Assembly (NCBI GenBank): GCA_964343805.1
Contig: CAYFLR010000027.1
Coordinates: forward strand, 9,013 to 73,012
Direction of reading: 5' to 3'
Length of the DNA: 64,000 bases
From: CAYFLR01 sp964343805
GTDB taxonomy: Bacteria > Bdellovibrionota_B > Oligoflexia > CAYFLR01
Shown: positions 53,741 to 62,406 of the stretch, piece by piece
Numbering within the stretch: position 1 is the stretch's first letter
Layout: every line of letters begins with the position of its first letter
The notes under the pieces: model-generated
Database searches by the model: none
Told to the model about the DNA's origin: nothing
What the model saw: only the letters and a program-made list of their open reading frames with translations
Position numbers and translations under genes: made by a program

Positions 53741-53995
53741 ATGAGTATTAATAATAAATTAGCAATTCTATTACTTTCAATTGGTCTTTTTAGCAGCCTA
53801 GAATTTGCTCAAAATTATGTATCTGGTCTTAATGGGAAAGAAAAATCTGATTTATTAGAAAATCTAAAAGGTGAAAAGAAGTCTGATAGTTCTGAAATTT
53901 TATTAGCAGTTGTCATGTACTACCCAGCACCTCCTGACAGTGGTGGCGATGATGATGTTTTTAAAGGCAAAACAGATGTCAAAAAGATCGTCTAA
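53741..53995 (+). CDS. Small secreted peptide precursor, putative RiPP or pheromone
   Basis: An 84-residue protein from the ATG at 53741 (GGGAG at 8 bp; a longer frame from 53711 lacks such a site). There is a Sec signal (MSINNKLAILLLSIGLFSSL...), then a charged leader (KEKSDLLENLKGEKKSDSSE) and a distinctive C-terminal part LLAVVMYYPAPPDSGGDDD, FKGKTDVKKIV. The hydrophobic-aromatic-Pro-Gly-Asp block looks like a core to be modified and cut out. It is transcribed divergently from a radical SAM gene. No known precursor family is recognised; assignment rests on size and neighbourhood. Confidence 0.6.
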   Translation: MSINNKLAILLLSIGLFSSLEFAQNYVSGLNGKEKSDLLENLKGEKKSDSSEILLAVVMYYPAPPDSGGDDDVFKGKTDVKKIV

Positions 53996-54058
53996 TTAAG
54001 CAACTATCAGCCAGATTAGTTAGACATTAATTTAACAGTTTTCATTCCTGATTCTTTG

Positions 54059-54114
54059 TGAAATAAAATGAACTCCCGGTGAAAAACAATGAAATACCAG
54101 TGAAGAGAAATGAA
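54059..54114. repeat. Phased TGAA array, islet E right arm
   Basis: TGAA at 54059, 54069, 54080, 54090, 54101 and 54111 (10, 11, 10, 11 and 10 bp). The stretch 54057-54209 is nearly identical to 41284-41436. Confidence 0.85.
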
Positions 54115-54193
54115 ATGGATTAGAGTAGGAAGGCTTACCATACTTAGTAACACATTGAATATATTAGATTAATTATCATACCCAAGACCAAAT

Positions 54194-54209
54194 CGGGTAG
54201 TTCGGGCAT
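54194..54209 (-). other. Attachment site 6, distal end of the islet array
   Basis: CGGGTAGTTCGGGCAT, identical to the mutM start. It is the last copy seen in the window, 23 kb from mutM. Confidence 0.8.
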
Positions 54210-54364
54210 TAACTTGTTATCCTACTGTAATTATAATACTTATCCCAATTCCCTCTCAAAACCTATGCGGAATGAGGCGGAACGGAATGACATTTTTGTG
54301 AGTTGATTTGTAATTGAAAAACAGGGGGTTGTCAAATTGATGCCTAGGCGGCCCCACCCGAATT
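54194..54364. repeat. 171-bp type II islet end, copy 2
   Basis: Same as 48431-48601 except CCCCA for CCCCG near the end. Immediately after it the sequence changes to the left end of an IS3-family element (TGACCTTTCCCCC at 54370). Confidence 0.92.
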
Positions 54365-54369
54365 ATACT

Positions 54370-54940
54370 TGACCTTTCCCCCAAATTTCGGACCATTTGC
54401 AATTGAAGGCTCTGTATGGCATAAGACATGACATAAGGAGAGCTAAATGAAAAAGAAGCGATTTACAGAAGAGCAGATAATCAAAGCCTTAAAACGAAAT
54501 GAAGCCGGGGAAACTGCTGTAGACATATGTCGAGAGCTGGGAGTTGCGAATACAACCTTCTATTACTGGAAACAGAAATATAGTGGAATGGAGGTGCGTG
54601 ATGCACAGCGCCTAAAATCCTTAGAAGAAGAAAATAAACGATTAAAAAGAATGGTTGCTGAGCAAGCTTTAGATATACAGATGCTCAAGGATGTAAACTC
54701 AAAAAAGTGGTGAGCCCCACATGCAAGAAAGAAGCGGCGGGTTACCTACTTAAAAAGTATAGTATAAGTGAACGCCGGACTTGTAGGGTATTGGATATAT
54801 CACGATCTACTTTTCGTTATAAAGGGAAAGCTAATGAGAAGAATGATCATATTTGTAGCCAATTAAAGATATTAGCAAAAAAGAAACCTAGGTATGGTTC
54901 TCCTAGGCTCCATGCCCTCTTATTGAGGAAAGAATATCAT
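54370..54940 (+). mobile_element. IS3-family (IS407-like) element, right part missing
   Basis: The left end TGACCTTTCCCCCAAATTTC is of the type found in IS407-group elements. orfA is intact and orfB is cut at about 54935. No matching right inverted repeat is seen. The element abuts the distal islet end with 5 bp between. Confidence 0.7.
54447..54713 (+). CDS. IS3-family transposase OrfA
   Basis: An 88-residue OrfA of normal length: the HTH FTEEQIIKALKRNEAGETAV and DICRELGVANTTFYYWKQKY, then a leucine zipper (LKSLEEENKRLKRMVAEQA). GGAGAG lies upstream. The slippery heptamer AAAAAAG at 54701-54707 just before its stop is the usual -1 frameshift site that makes the OrfAB transposase. With orfB broken, the protein could at most act as a repressor. 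Confidence 0.9.
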   Translation: MKKKRFTEEQIIKALKRNEAGETAVDICRELGVANTTFYYWKQKYSGMEVRDAQRLKSLEEENKRLKRMVAEQALDIQMLKDVNSKKW

Positions 54941-55072
54941 ATTTCACAACGAGAGCTTAAGATTATTGAGCAGGCTATCAATCATAATGAGAGTCCGTAT
55001 TTTTTTTGGGGGGTTGGTGCACGGTGCAACACTGTACTCTTACTAAATAATATGGTATCAGTGAAGTTTTGA
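54707..55072 (+). pseudogene. Truncated IS3 OrfB joined to a LuxR-HTH fragment
   Basis: The first about 77 residues are the OrfB start (CKKEAAGYLLKKYSISERRT, RVLDISRSTFRYK, KKKPRYGSPRLHALLLRKE). Then, without losing frame, it reads EYHISQRELKIIEQAINHNE, which matches the HTH of the LuxR regulator at 63248-63898 (EYHISNREIEVLELAINHNE). At DNA level 22 bases are identical. After that the frame drifts. The catalytic DDE part of OrfB is absent, so it cannot transpose. Confidence 0.75.
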
Positions 55073-55142
55073 AAGTCAAATATTGGTACTAGTAAGTATC
55101 AACTCTTCGTTAAATCATAATTATTTGAAAGTGGAAGGATCA

Positions 55143-55676
55143 ATGTTTAAATATGTTCTTATTTTGTTAATTTGCTTTATCTCCAGCAACGCCTTTTCTT
55201 TAACCAATATAATTCTATTACGTCATGCAGAAAAAAAATCAGGTTACAATCCTGGATTAACATCAGCCGGTAAAAAGAGAGCCAAATCTCTCATTCAGTT
55301 AAGTAAAACTTACGAAATAACCGCCTTATATAGCTCAAATTATAAAAGGACAAAGCAAACACTTAAACCTTTATCAAACCACCTGAATCTGGAAATTAAC
55401 ACAAGCTTTAATGAATTTGATTTCACTGGAATGCTGCAAGATATCTCTTCTCATTTTAACAATAGTACCGTAGTAATTGCAGGGCATTCACATACCATAC
55501 CTGATTTTATAAACTTTTTAAGCCCAGACCTTCAGTTTGATGGAATTGAATATGATGATTTTTCCAACCTCTTCCTTATTCATTATCAACCAGATAAAAA
55601 CGCAACTATTCTACGTTTTACCTACCAACCACAAGATTCAGAGAACAGCTTAAAATTATATCCTAGAAAGTTCTGA
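55143..55676 (+). CDS. Exported histidine phosphatase family protein
   Basis: A protein of 177 residues. The ATG at 55143 follows GGAAGG and opens a signal peptide (MFKYVLILLICFISSNAFS). The mature part has LLRHAEK (RHxE, phospho-His), YSSNYKRTKQTLKPL (second Arg) and VVIAGHSHTIPDFIN (second His), the full catalytic set of SixA/PGM-like phosphatases in a minimal version. It is probably periplasmic. Single gene between the IS remnant and the LVIVD protein. Confidence 0.85.
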   Translation: MFKYVLILLICFISSNAFSLTNIILLRHAEKKSGYNPGLTSAGKKRAKSLIQLSKTYEITALYSSNYKRTKQTLKPLSNHLNLEINTSFNEFDFTGMLQDISSHFNNSTVVIAGHSHTIPDFINFLSPDLQFDGIEYDDFSNLFLIHYQPDKNATILRFTYQPQDSENSLKLYPRKF

Positions 55677-55864
55677 TGATAAACTTAATGACTTCATGCG
55701 CATTGTAGATTCAGAAATAGAAGCGACTGGCAAGCAAAATAAACCTTTACTGTCAGTTGTTTAGAGATTTCGATCCCTCCATTAATTAATATTCCTCTAT
55801 TTTGAACCGATTCAATCAGAGCAAGTCCTATTTCTTTTACTGATCTGGATTATGGAGTTTTAAC

Positions 55865-58800
55865 ATGCGTTATTATATGATTCTCATCTGCATCCTGTTT
55901 ACTTTAGTGATTCTCAGTTGTGAACCTTCGGATGGTGAAAATGAGGAAGATCTAGAGGCCTCTGAAACCCAATCAATAACACAATCTGAATTACCACTTG
56001 ATCTAGATAATAATAATCAGGGCATGGGAGCTACAGATTCGGTAGATGTAGGGGTTAGTAATGGAGACAATGGAAGTAAAGGCACCTATGACCCGAATTC
56101 CAACCAGCCACAAAGTATCTCACTTGATGAGACTGGCGCAGGGGTCTTGCTACTTCCTGGCTCTCTCGATTCTGAAGTAGATCTAAATGTCTTAGAGGCT
56201 GGTTCGTTGTTTGAGGGTGGTGTATTGGATGATCTATCAACTGATATTGATGTGTCACATACTGGTAGTTCCCTTGCGGTGTATCCAGATCAAGATGCCT
56301 CGATTCAAAGCTCAATGACACTCAACTTACCTGCGGACGTTTTAATTTTACTAACAAGAATGGAAGAGGATAGAAACCTGGCGGTCTTGGCCAAGGTCTT
56401 CGACAATAAAGAGAAAAAGTTTTACACTAAGTTGATACCAGCATCAGAACTGCATTTTAAAGATGAGCTAGTGAGTTTTGAAACCGATCTATTTGGAGCT
56501 TTTCAGCTTCTAGAGCTTGAAAATCCAATCACCGAGCCCTTGAATTCAGTCAGTAGCGAACAAATGATTCGGGCTAAAGATAATTTTCCTTTACTTGATG
56601 ATGCCGGCTTTGGGGCTCCCATTTTTCATTTGCTGACGCCGGCTCTTGGAACTGTTTTTGGAAAAGAGCGACCCACTGCAAAATTTGGTGGTATTTGTTC
56701 TGAAAACGGGAAACCAGTCAAAATAGTAAAACCTCTAACTTCAGATCAAGCCATGTGTGCCAGTAGAAAGTGGGAAATGGTCATAGACATATTAAAGTAT
56801 GTGAAGGAAGATTTTTCCTTTGTCATATCTCATGAAAAAGAGGGTAAGACCTATGAACGCTCCTATGCTTTCACCCTTAATACCAGTATTGATATTACCT
56901 TTGGAGATGGCGCTGATTTAATCATTGCAAATAATGCCAGTAGTTTTTCTATTGGTGGGACATGTGATGAAGAAGGAGCAAAAATTGTAATCTCTGGTGG
57001 GACCACTGCGGAGACGGTCTGCCAGCAAGACGGAAGCTGGTTCACTGACGTAGATTTTTCAGGATTGAGCGATGGTGAAGTGGTTGTTACAGCTAAAATC
57101 ATTAGCATGTTTGGGAGTTCAAAATCTGTCAGTAAAACCTTTACTAAAGTCTCGGCTCCTGTTGCTCAGTTTGATTTTGTGAGCGGTGAATTTCCTGTGA
57201 TACACAGCACTAACGATTCATCCTTTACTCTGAGAGGTTCTTGCTCTCATTATGATCTTCAGGTAAAAATTGCTGGTGCTATTACCACCTATACCAACTG
57301 TAATCATGGTAGCTGGCAAATCACTTATGATTTTGCCGGAATGAGCGATGGAGATCTCTCTCTCAAAGCCTATCAAGAAAATCCCAATGGAGATAACTTT
57401 GAGGACAGTGTCATTTTATACAAAAGAACCTCAGGTCCCTACGTCTACATACCTCAAGCTACCTATACGATTTCTTCTTCCATATGGACTTCTGAAGTTG
57501 GGGTTTTTAACTCAACCATGGTGAGCTATCAGGAAGGAAACTCATGCAATACTGGTATGATGGCCGGAGGTAACTGTTCCACACCTGGAAATACCTGTGA
57601 TCTCGAATTTATGTCATTTGGTTCATGTACTATCAATGTTGTCGCCAGCGATGATGATATGAATGAATATACAAAATCGTTTCAGATGATCGTAGAAGAG
57701 CCATCGCCCCCCCAACCTCCTTTATTAGAGAGTTTATATAACTTACCCGGGAGCTCAAGTATAGAACTCGTGGTAAGTCACCCTAAACTCCAAAGTGGTG
57801 GAAGTACGGTTTCAGTGATTGCCTTTGCTCATAAAGGAGATCAGGCAGCCTTTAATCAGGCACAGTCTTGGAGACCCACCAATGGCACCACCTATAGTCA
57901 AGGAGATAAAGTTACCCACAATGGACAGGAGCTAGTTGCCAGTGATACCATTACCATGATTAGTGGGCTATCTTTTGATAGCCTTGAATTTGGTGAGAAC
58001 TATAATTTTATGGTANNNNNNNNNNTTTTTCCAGTAATCCTGCCACAGGAAGTAAGCCTCTCATCACTTTACAAGAAACGATTGTAAACACCTACGGAGG
58101 AGTTCCAATTTCTCTTTCTGTTGATACAACAAAACAAAAGCTCTATGCCGGTTATGATTCAGGGATTCTAGCTATATATGATATTAGTACTGCCAATGCT
58201 CCGAGTTTTGTTAAGCAGATTTTAGTTAGTGATCAAGGTGTTAAAGATCTGGTTTATGGTGGAACTGGCGATAACTNNNNNNNNNNAGGTTTTGGAATTG
58301 TAAATATTACAGACCCGAATAACCCCACTTTAGTAAAGACGGTAAAAGTGGATGAATCAGGAGGTTATGATAATGCCCAGAGTCTTTTTATAGATGGAAA
58401 TAATCTGTTTATTGCCAATGGCTATAATTCCTTGGGTGTTTTTGATATTACCAATAATACAAATCCCTCCAAGCTTGGCTCATATGATCCTTCTGGTTTT
58501 TTAACCGATGTCTATGTGGATGGCAACAGAGCCTTTGTCACCGAAGGGAAATGCATTAACATATTAAATATCTCCGATTTGTCGGACATTCAAACAACCA
58601 TCACTGTTCCTAGTGCTAATAAAGTCGGAGCCTATTGCACGAGTGCTAGCACCACTTTTAATAATGTAGTGCGAGGCAAAGGAGACTATACCGGTTACCT
58701 CTATATAGGAGCAACCAGCAACACATATATCTTTGATATTTCCACTGAAACAACTCCTGATCTACTTTCGACTCACAATCAGGGAGGGAGCGATCTTTTT

Positions 58801-59901
58801 GCTACCGCAGATGGAGATTATTTTTTTATTGCCGGAGGAGCGGGCCTAAGAACCTATAAAACAGGTGATTTAGCCAATATCCACCTCAATTATTTTGGTC
58901 TAACTTTGCCAGGAAGTACCGTAGATTTTGCCGTAAATGGAAATTATGCCTACACTGCAGATCAGGGAGGAGGTATTAACGTGGTAAATATTTCCAATTT
59001 GGCCGGAGAGACTCTGACCAAGGAATCTGCGAGCATCACAGTTATGGAAAGTCCCGATGACATTGAGAAAAGTGGAAATGAACTTTTTATAGTGGATAAG
59101 GGAAGTGCATTAACGATTGTGGATGTGACAACGCCGACATCTCCTTCCATTAAAGGTAAAGTAGAAACCACTGGCTATGCAGAAAGAGTTAAACTGTCTG
59201 GTTCTTATGCTTATATCGCTCAAGGAGGTTTGTCTGTTATTGACATTAGTGATACTACCAGTCCTTCTGAAGCCCGTACGGTTGCTACCACAGGGACTGT
59301 TGCCAAAGACTTAGCCATTAATGGCAATAATGTCTTTATGGCTGATGGAAATTATTTAAGTGTCATTAGTATTTCAAATCCATTAACTGCATCTGAGGTT
59401 GCTTCTTTAGACCTTGGAAATTCAGGCTTTGATTTGATTGCTTATGATAACGATCGAGTTTATCTTGCCGCCAATAATGTGGGGGTGCAAATTGTGGATG
59501 TCTCAAATCCAACATCTCCCTCTGCAATGGGTAAGTATGAAGTGAGTGATAAACAAATTTCAGCATTGGCTGCAAGTAATAATACCGTTTATGTTGCCTT
59601 CGACTTTGTTGATCCTATTACTTCAAAAAATGTCTATTTCTTTCAGGCGATTGATGTAACAGATGGCAATGCCCCCGTCCTGCAGGCTAGAGGTGACTGT
59701 GGGGGGGCGGTGACTGATATATTTGTTCAAGGTAACTATGTTTATGCCAGCGCTGGATTGTTGTATATTTTTGATAAATCAAATGCACAGGAATTTTCCT
59801 TGGTTGATGTTTATCGATCCAATGCCAGCACCTTTATTCGTGATGGATCCTATGGTTATGGCGTGGGTGGAATATTGACCATTATAGATAGTTTGCCCTG
59901 A
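55865..59901 (+). CDS. Large LVIVD-repeat lipoprotein (split by two gaps)
   Basis: The lipoprotein signal ends VILSC (Cys19), followed by an acidic linker. The first 700 residues include a region with SLDETGAGVLLLPGSLDSEV and two Ig-like units with paired Cys. N-runs at 58016-58025 and 58277-58286 interrupt the gene, but the sequence between and after them continues in open frames. The last 520 residues are LVIVD repeats (LGVFDITNNTNPSKLGSYD, TIVDVTTPTSPSIKGKV, VQIVDVSNPTSPSAMGKY), each one blade of a beta-propeller. I treat it as one gene of about 1340 residues, surface-exposed. The exact length is uncertain because of the gaps. Confidence 0.75.
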
Positions 59902-60004
59902 TAAATAGTTTCGCTCTATTTACCATCAATCGCTTTTTAAAGCCCAAGGTTATTTCTGGATACAAAATCGGATACCTATACCCAGCGGTTTATAAAAGAG
60001 AACA

Positions 60005-60232
60005 TTACTCATCGCCCCCATTTGATATTGGGTATCGAGAGACATTTCTTTTCCTCTTGATAAGAAATTGAATTAAACTGATCAAAAACCCACAGAAACT
60101 AACAAGTACAATGGTGGCACCCGTTGCAGTGGATGCCCAATCCTGAGCAGAAATCATTAGACCAATCACTGCAACCATTGGGGCAAGCAGAAATAAACCA
60201 AACATGGCAGTTTGCATAAATTTAAGCTGCAT
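60005..60232 (-). pseudogene. Metal ABC (ABC-3) permease, ends only
   Basis: A 75-residue frame joins a permease-like N-terminus (MQLKFMQTAMFGLFLLAPMV) to the typical last helix of ZnuB/TroC-type permeases (STATGATIVLVSFCGFLISL). Normal permeases are about 270-300 residues, so about 200 residues are missing from the middle. The frame itself is open, but the protein cannot be a working permease. It lies at the 3' end of a decayed operon. Confidence 0.6.
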
Positions 60233-60261
60233 AAACTCAAATGGAAATAGTTGAGTGGAGC

Positions 60262-60402
60262 ATTTTTGGGTCCGGTGGCAACGGGATCCAAATCTGCCAA
60301 TGGGATACCTGTTTCCCTAGCCAATGTTTTTCCTACTTTAGATGAATATTGGGGTTCTGTATAGATAGCTCCAACTTTTTGTTTCTTAATCAATTTTACC
60401 AA
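60262..60402 (-). pseudogene. Metal-binding SBP (ZnuA-like), C-terminal fragment
   Basis: VKLIKKQKVGAIYTEPQYSS, KVGKTLARETGIPLADLDPV and ATGPKNAPLNYF match the end of ZnuA/TroA-type periplasmic metal-binding proteins (IFTEPQ, LDPLATG). The rest of the protein is absent. The frame then runs into permease sequence out of phase. Confidence 0.7.
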
Positions 60403-60577
60403 TACTATAACCCTTTCCTCTTCCCCATCCAGCTCTTCGAAAATCAGAGGAATTTGTTTCCTCGGTCATTTCGAGCAAATTGGCCTTATTACCTTGGGCT
60501 ACCTCTCCATTCATTGAGGTAAAACCACATGAGGTGATGAAAGGTATTAAAATTACAAATAAAGCGAGTCTTTTCAT
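60386..60577 (-). pseudogene. Lipoprotein signal fragment at head of the decayed metal-transport operon
   Basis: A 63-residue frame with lipoprotein signal (LIPFITSC, Cys17) and short tail (NGEVAQGNKANLLEMTEETN). GGAG lies 7 bp before the ATG. Its end overlaps the ZnuA-like fragment in another frame. It may be the N-terminus of the same binding protein after an internal deletion, or a small independent lipoprotein. Expression from the palindrome-containing leader is possible. Confidence 0.45.
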
Positions 60578-60587
60578 GGGAATCTCC

Positions 60588-60604
60588 TTGTTTCAATGAA
60601 ACAA
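60588..60604. promoter_or_regulatory. Perfect palindrome, candidate metalloregulator operator
   Basis: TTGTTTCAATGAAACAA is a 17-bp perfect inverted repeat overlapping the Shine-Dalgarno region, 11 bp upstream of the ATG at 60577. Position before a metal-ABC remnant suggests a Zur-, MntR- or Fur-like repressor site, but the sequence does not match the Escherichia coli consensus of any that I can name. Confidence 0.5.
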
Positions 60605-60996
60605 ATTTAACCACATCTGATTATTCCTACGAAAAGCACAGGGAAGTTACTGCAAAAAAAATTTAATCGGCTGGTTTTTTTACCTATAGCATTGAAAATA
60701 TGAATAACTTTTATGGATTTTAATTATATAACTAAGTCACCCAATTGAAACTGGTGCTGGATTTAACAGGAACTCTTTTATAGCAATAGACTAATTCCTA
60801 TTTAATTGTTAAAACAATCAACGCTAACTGCATCATAAGCAGACTTTTACATTTGACTCGGCCGCCATGGATGACGCCCAACCACCTGTAATCATTTAAT
60901 TATAGCGATATGTTTTAATGATTTTAACAAGTCAACTCAACCATTTTTACGACTTATGATGCTCTATGGTATTAATTTTTTAGTGGGGGAATTATT
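60605..60996. other. Intergenic, no gene seen
   Basis: About 390 bp between the divergent metal-transport remnant and the LRR lipoprotein. It is AT-rich with one GC-rich patch (CTCGGCCGCCATGGATGACG near 60857). It must hold the promoter of the LRR gene; no box is convincing. Confidence 0.35.
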
Positions 60997-62346
60997 ATGA
61001 CAGTGAAATTTATTTTAACTTCTGTGTTTGTTGCTAGTCTTATACTAACATGTGGAAAAAAAGAAAATGATAACGAAACTCTCCCCGATCAACAGCAAGA
61101 TAAACCCACTTTAGTTCAAGACTCTGAAAATAAAGAAGAAACAAACTCTGAAAATAATAATGCCACTGCCTATAATTTGAATGATCTAGATGAAGAAAAG
61201 ACTCAAAATGAAAACCAAGAAGCCGCTACAAAAGCTGATTCAACTGAAAACATAACCACAGAAGCAGATGATACCTCTCTAACAAATACAGATAAACCCG
61301 GTGATGAAAATGAAGTTGAGGGGACCTCTGAAGAAGGTTTGGCTTCCTCCAATTTACCATTTTTAGACATCTGCACTTCCAAAAATTCAGCTGAATCTGC
61401 CAAACATACAATTTTAATGATTCAAGAATATCTAGAAACTGCAGATTGCAGCCAGACTCATGAAAAACTGATTCAAGTTGAGAAAATCGATTTATCAGGT
61501 AAAGAGATTACCGACTTAACCCCACTTTTGGACTTACCTGCCCTTACTAAACTTGATTTAAGTAAGAATGAGGGGCTCGATATTTCTTTATTACTGAAGC
61601 TTCCTGCATTAACCAAACTCCAAATAAAGGCAATTGGTCTTGAGAATTTAGATACTATTGCTCAAATGGTTCAACTAACCAGCTTAGATTTGAGTAAAAA
61701 TAGTATTTCAGACACATCCCCTTTAGTTGCCCTATCCAATCTAAAGTCTTTGACCTTAGAGGGAAATGAAATTTCAAACTTGAATTCCATTGTACAGCTT
61801 AAAGAACTTACCAAACTTGACCTTGGTAAAAACCAAGTGACCGATTTAAATCCTTTGACTCTGCTACCAAATCTCAAAGAATTACATATTAAAGAGAACC
61901 CCATTACAGATTTTACTCCACTATTTTCCATAACCACTTTAAAAGAATTGAATATAGCTAAAAACTCATTGAGTGAACTAAATGGATTGGAGTCGTTAAT
62001 TAATCTAAAGAAATTAGACGCCAGTAAAAATAAAATTAAAGAACTGAGTCCTCTTGCATCTCTAACAAAGCTAAAAGAAATCAATATGAAAAGTAATAAA
62101 ATCAAAGATATTTCTTCATTAGCTTCCTTAGAGAATCTTGAAAAGCTCAATTTAAAATCAAACAAAATCGAAAGTATTACTTCATTACAGAGTTTAGCAA
62201 ATCTTAAGAAAATAGATTTTTCCAAAAACCCCATTGATGAAGAAGGGGCTATAACAGCAGCTAATTGTCCAATGGATGCAGTTTCCTTGGTCCTTAAAAA
62301 TTACTGTCTTGGTATCGAAACAGAAGAGACCGAAACTGATGAATAG
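60997..62346 (+). CDS. Internalin-like LRR lipoprotein
   Basis: A 449-residue protein. The lipoprotein signal ends LILTC (Cys19), followed by a Glu/Asn/Thr linker of about 100 residues. A small Cys-bearing cap (FLDICTSKNSAESAK, TADCSQTHEK) precedes about eleven leucine-rich repeats of 22 residues with consensus LTKLDLSKNxIxDxxPLxxL, as in internalins, and then a Cys-containing C-terminal cap. It is surface-anchored and likely binds protein. GGGGGAATT lies upstream of the ATG. Related in style to the LRR part of the protein at 11745-14174. Confidence 0.85.
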   Translation: MTVKFILTSVFVASLILTCGKKENDNETLPDQQQDKPTLVQDSENKEETNSENNNATAYNLNDLDEEKTQNENQEAATKADSTENITTEADDTSLTNTDKPGDENEVEGTSEEGLASSNLPFLDICTSKNSAESAKHTILMIQEYLETADCSQTHEKLIQVEKIDLSGKEITDLTPLLDLPALTKLDLSKNEGLDISLLLKLPALTKLQIKAIGLENLDTIAQMVQLTSLDLSKNSISDTSPLVALSNLKSLTLEGNEISNLNSIVQLKELTKLDLGKNQVTDLNPLTLLPNLKELHIKENPITDFTPLFSITTLKELNIAKNSLSELNGLESLINLKKLDASKNKIKELSPLASLTKLKEINMKSNKIKDISSLASLENLEKLNLKSNKIESITSLQSLANLKKIDFSKNPIDEEGAITAANCPMDAVSLVLKNYCLGIETEETETDE

Positions 62347-62406
62347 ATAAGGCGGCTTCATTCATTATTTACAATTAGCTTAAAGTTGGACTAAAAGGAT
62401 TTAGTT

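Noticed and set aside
35467..54114. TGAA arrays as CRISPR or simple satellite repeats
   Set aside because: The unit is only 10-11 bp, the conserved part is four bases, there are no spacer-sized intervals, and no cas genes are present. Position next to attachment sites explains them better.
31148..54209. Integron cassette array with attC sites
   Set aside because: No integron integrase, no GTTRRRY-bounded palindromic attC at gene ends, and the recurring motif is clearly the mutM start. Cassettes here hold several genes in both directions.
31148..54209. tRNA gene as integration target
   Set aside because: No tRNA-like fold or TpsiC-loop sequence was found near any copy of the 16-bp core; the core is coding sequence of mutM.
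55677..55864. Short protein-like frames after the phosphatase gene (plus strand DFMRIVDSEIEATGKQNK; minus strand KEIGLALIESVQNRGILI)
   Set aside because: Both read plausibly for 20-40 residues but have no starts or recognisable family; they may be fragments of decayed genes, but support is too thin to annotate.
61671..62234. 187-residue minus-strand ORF opposite the LRR repeats
   Set aside because: Shadow of a repetitive Leu/Asn/Lys-rich gene; its own repeats follow those of the LRR, and it has no RBS or family.
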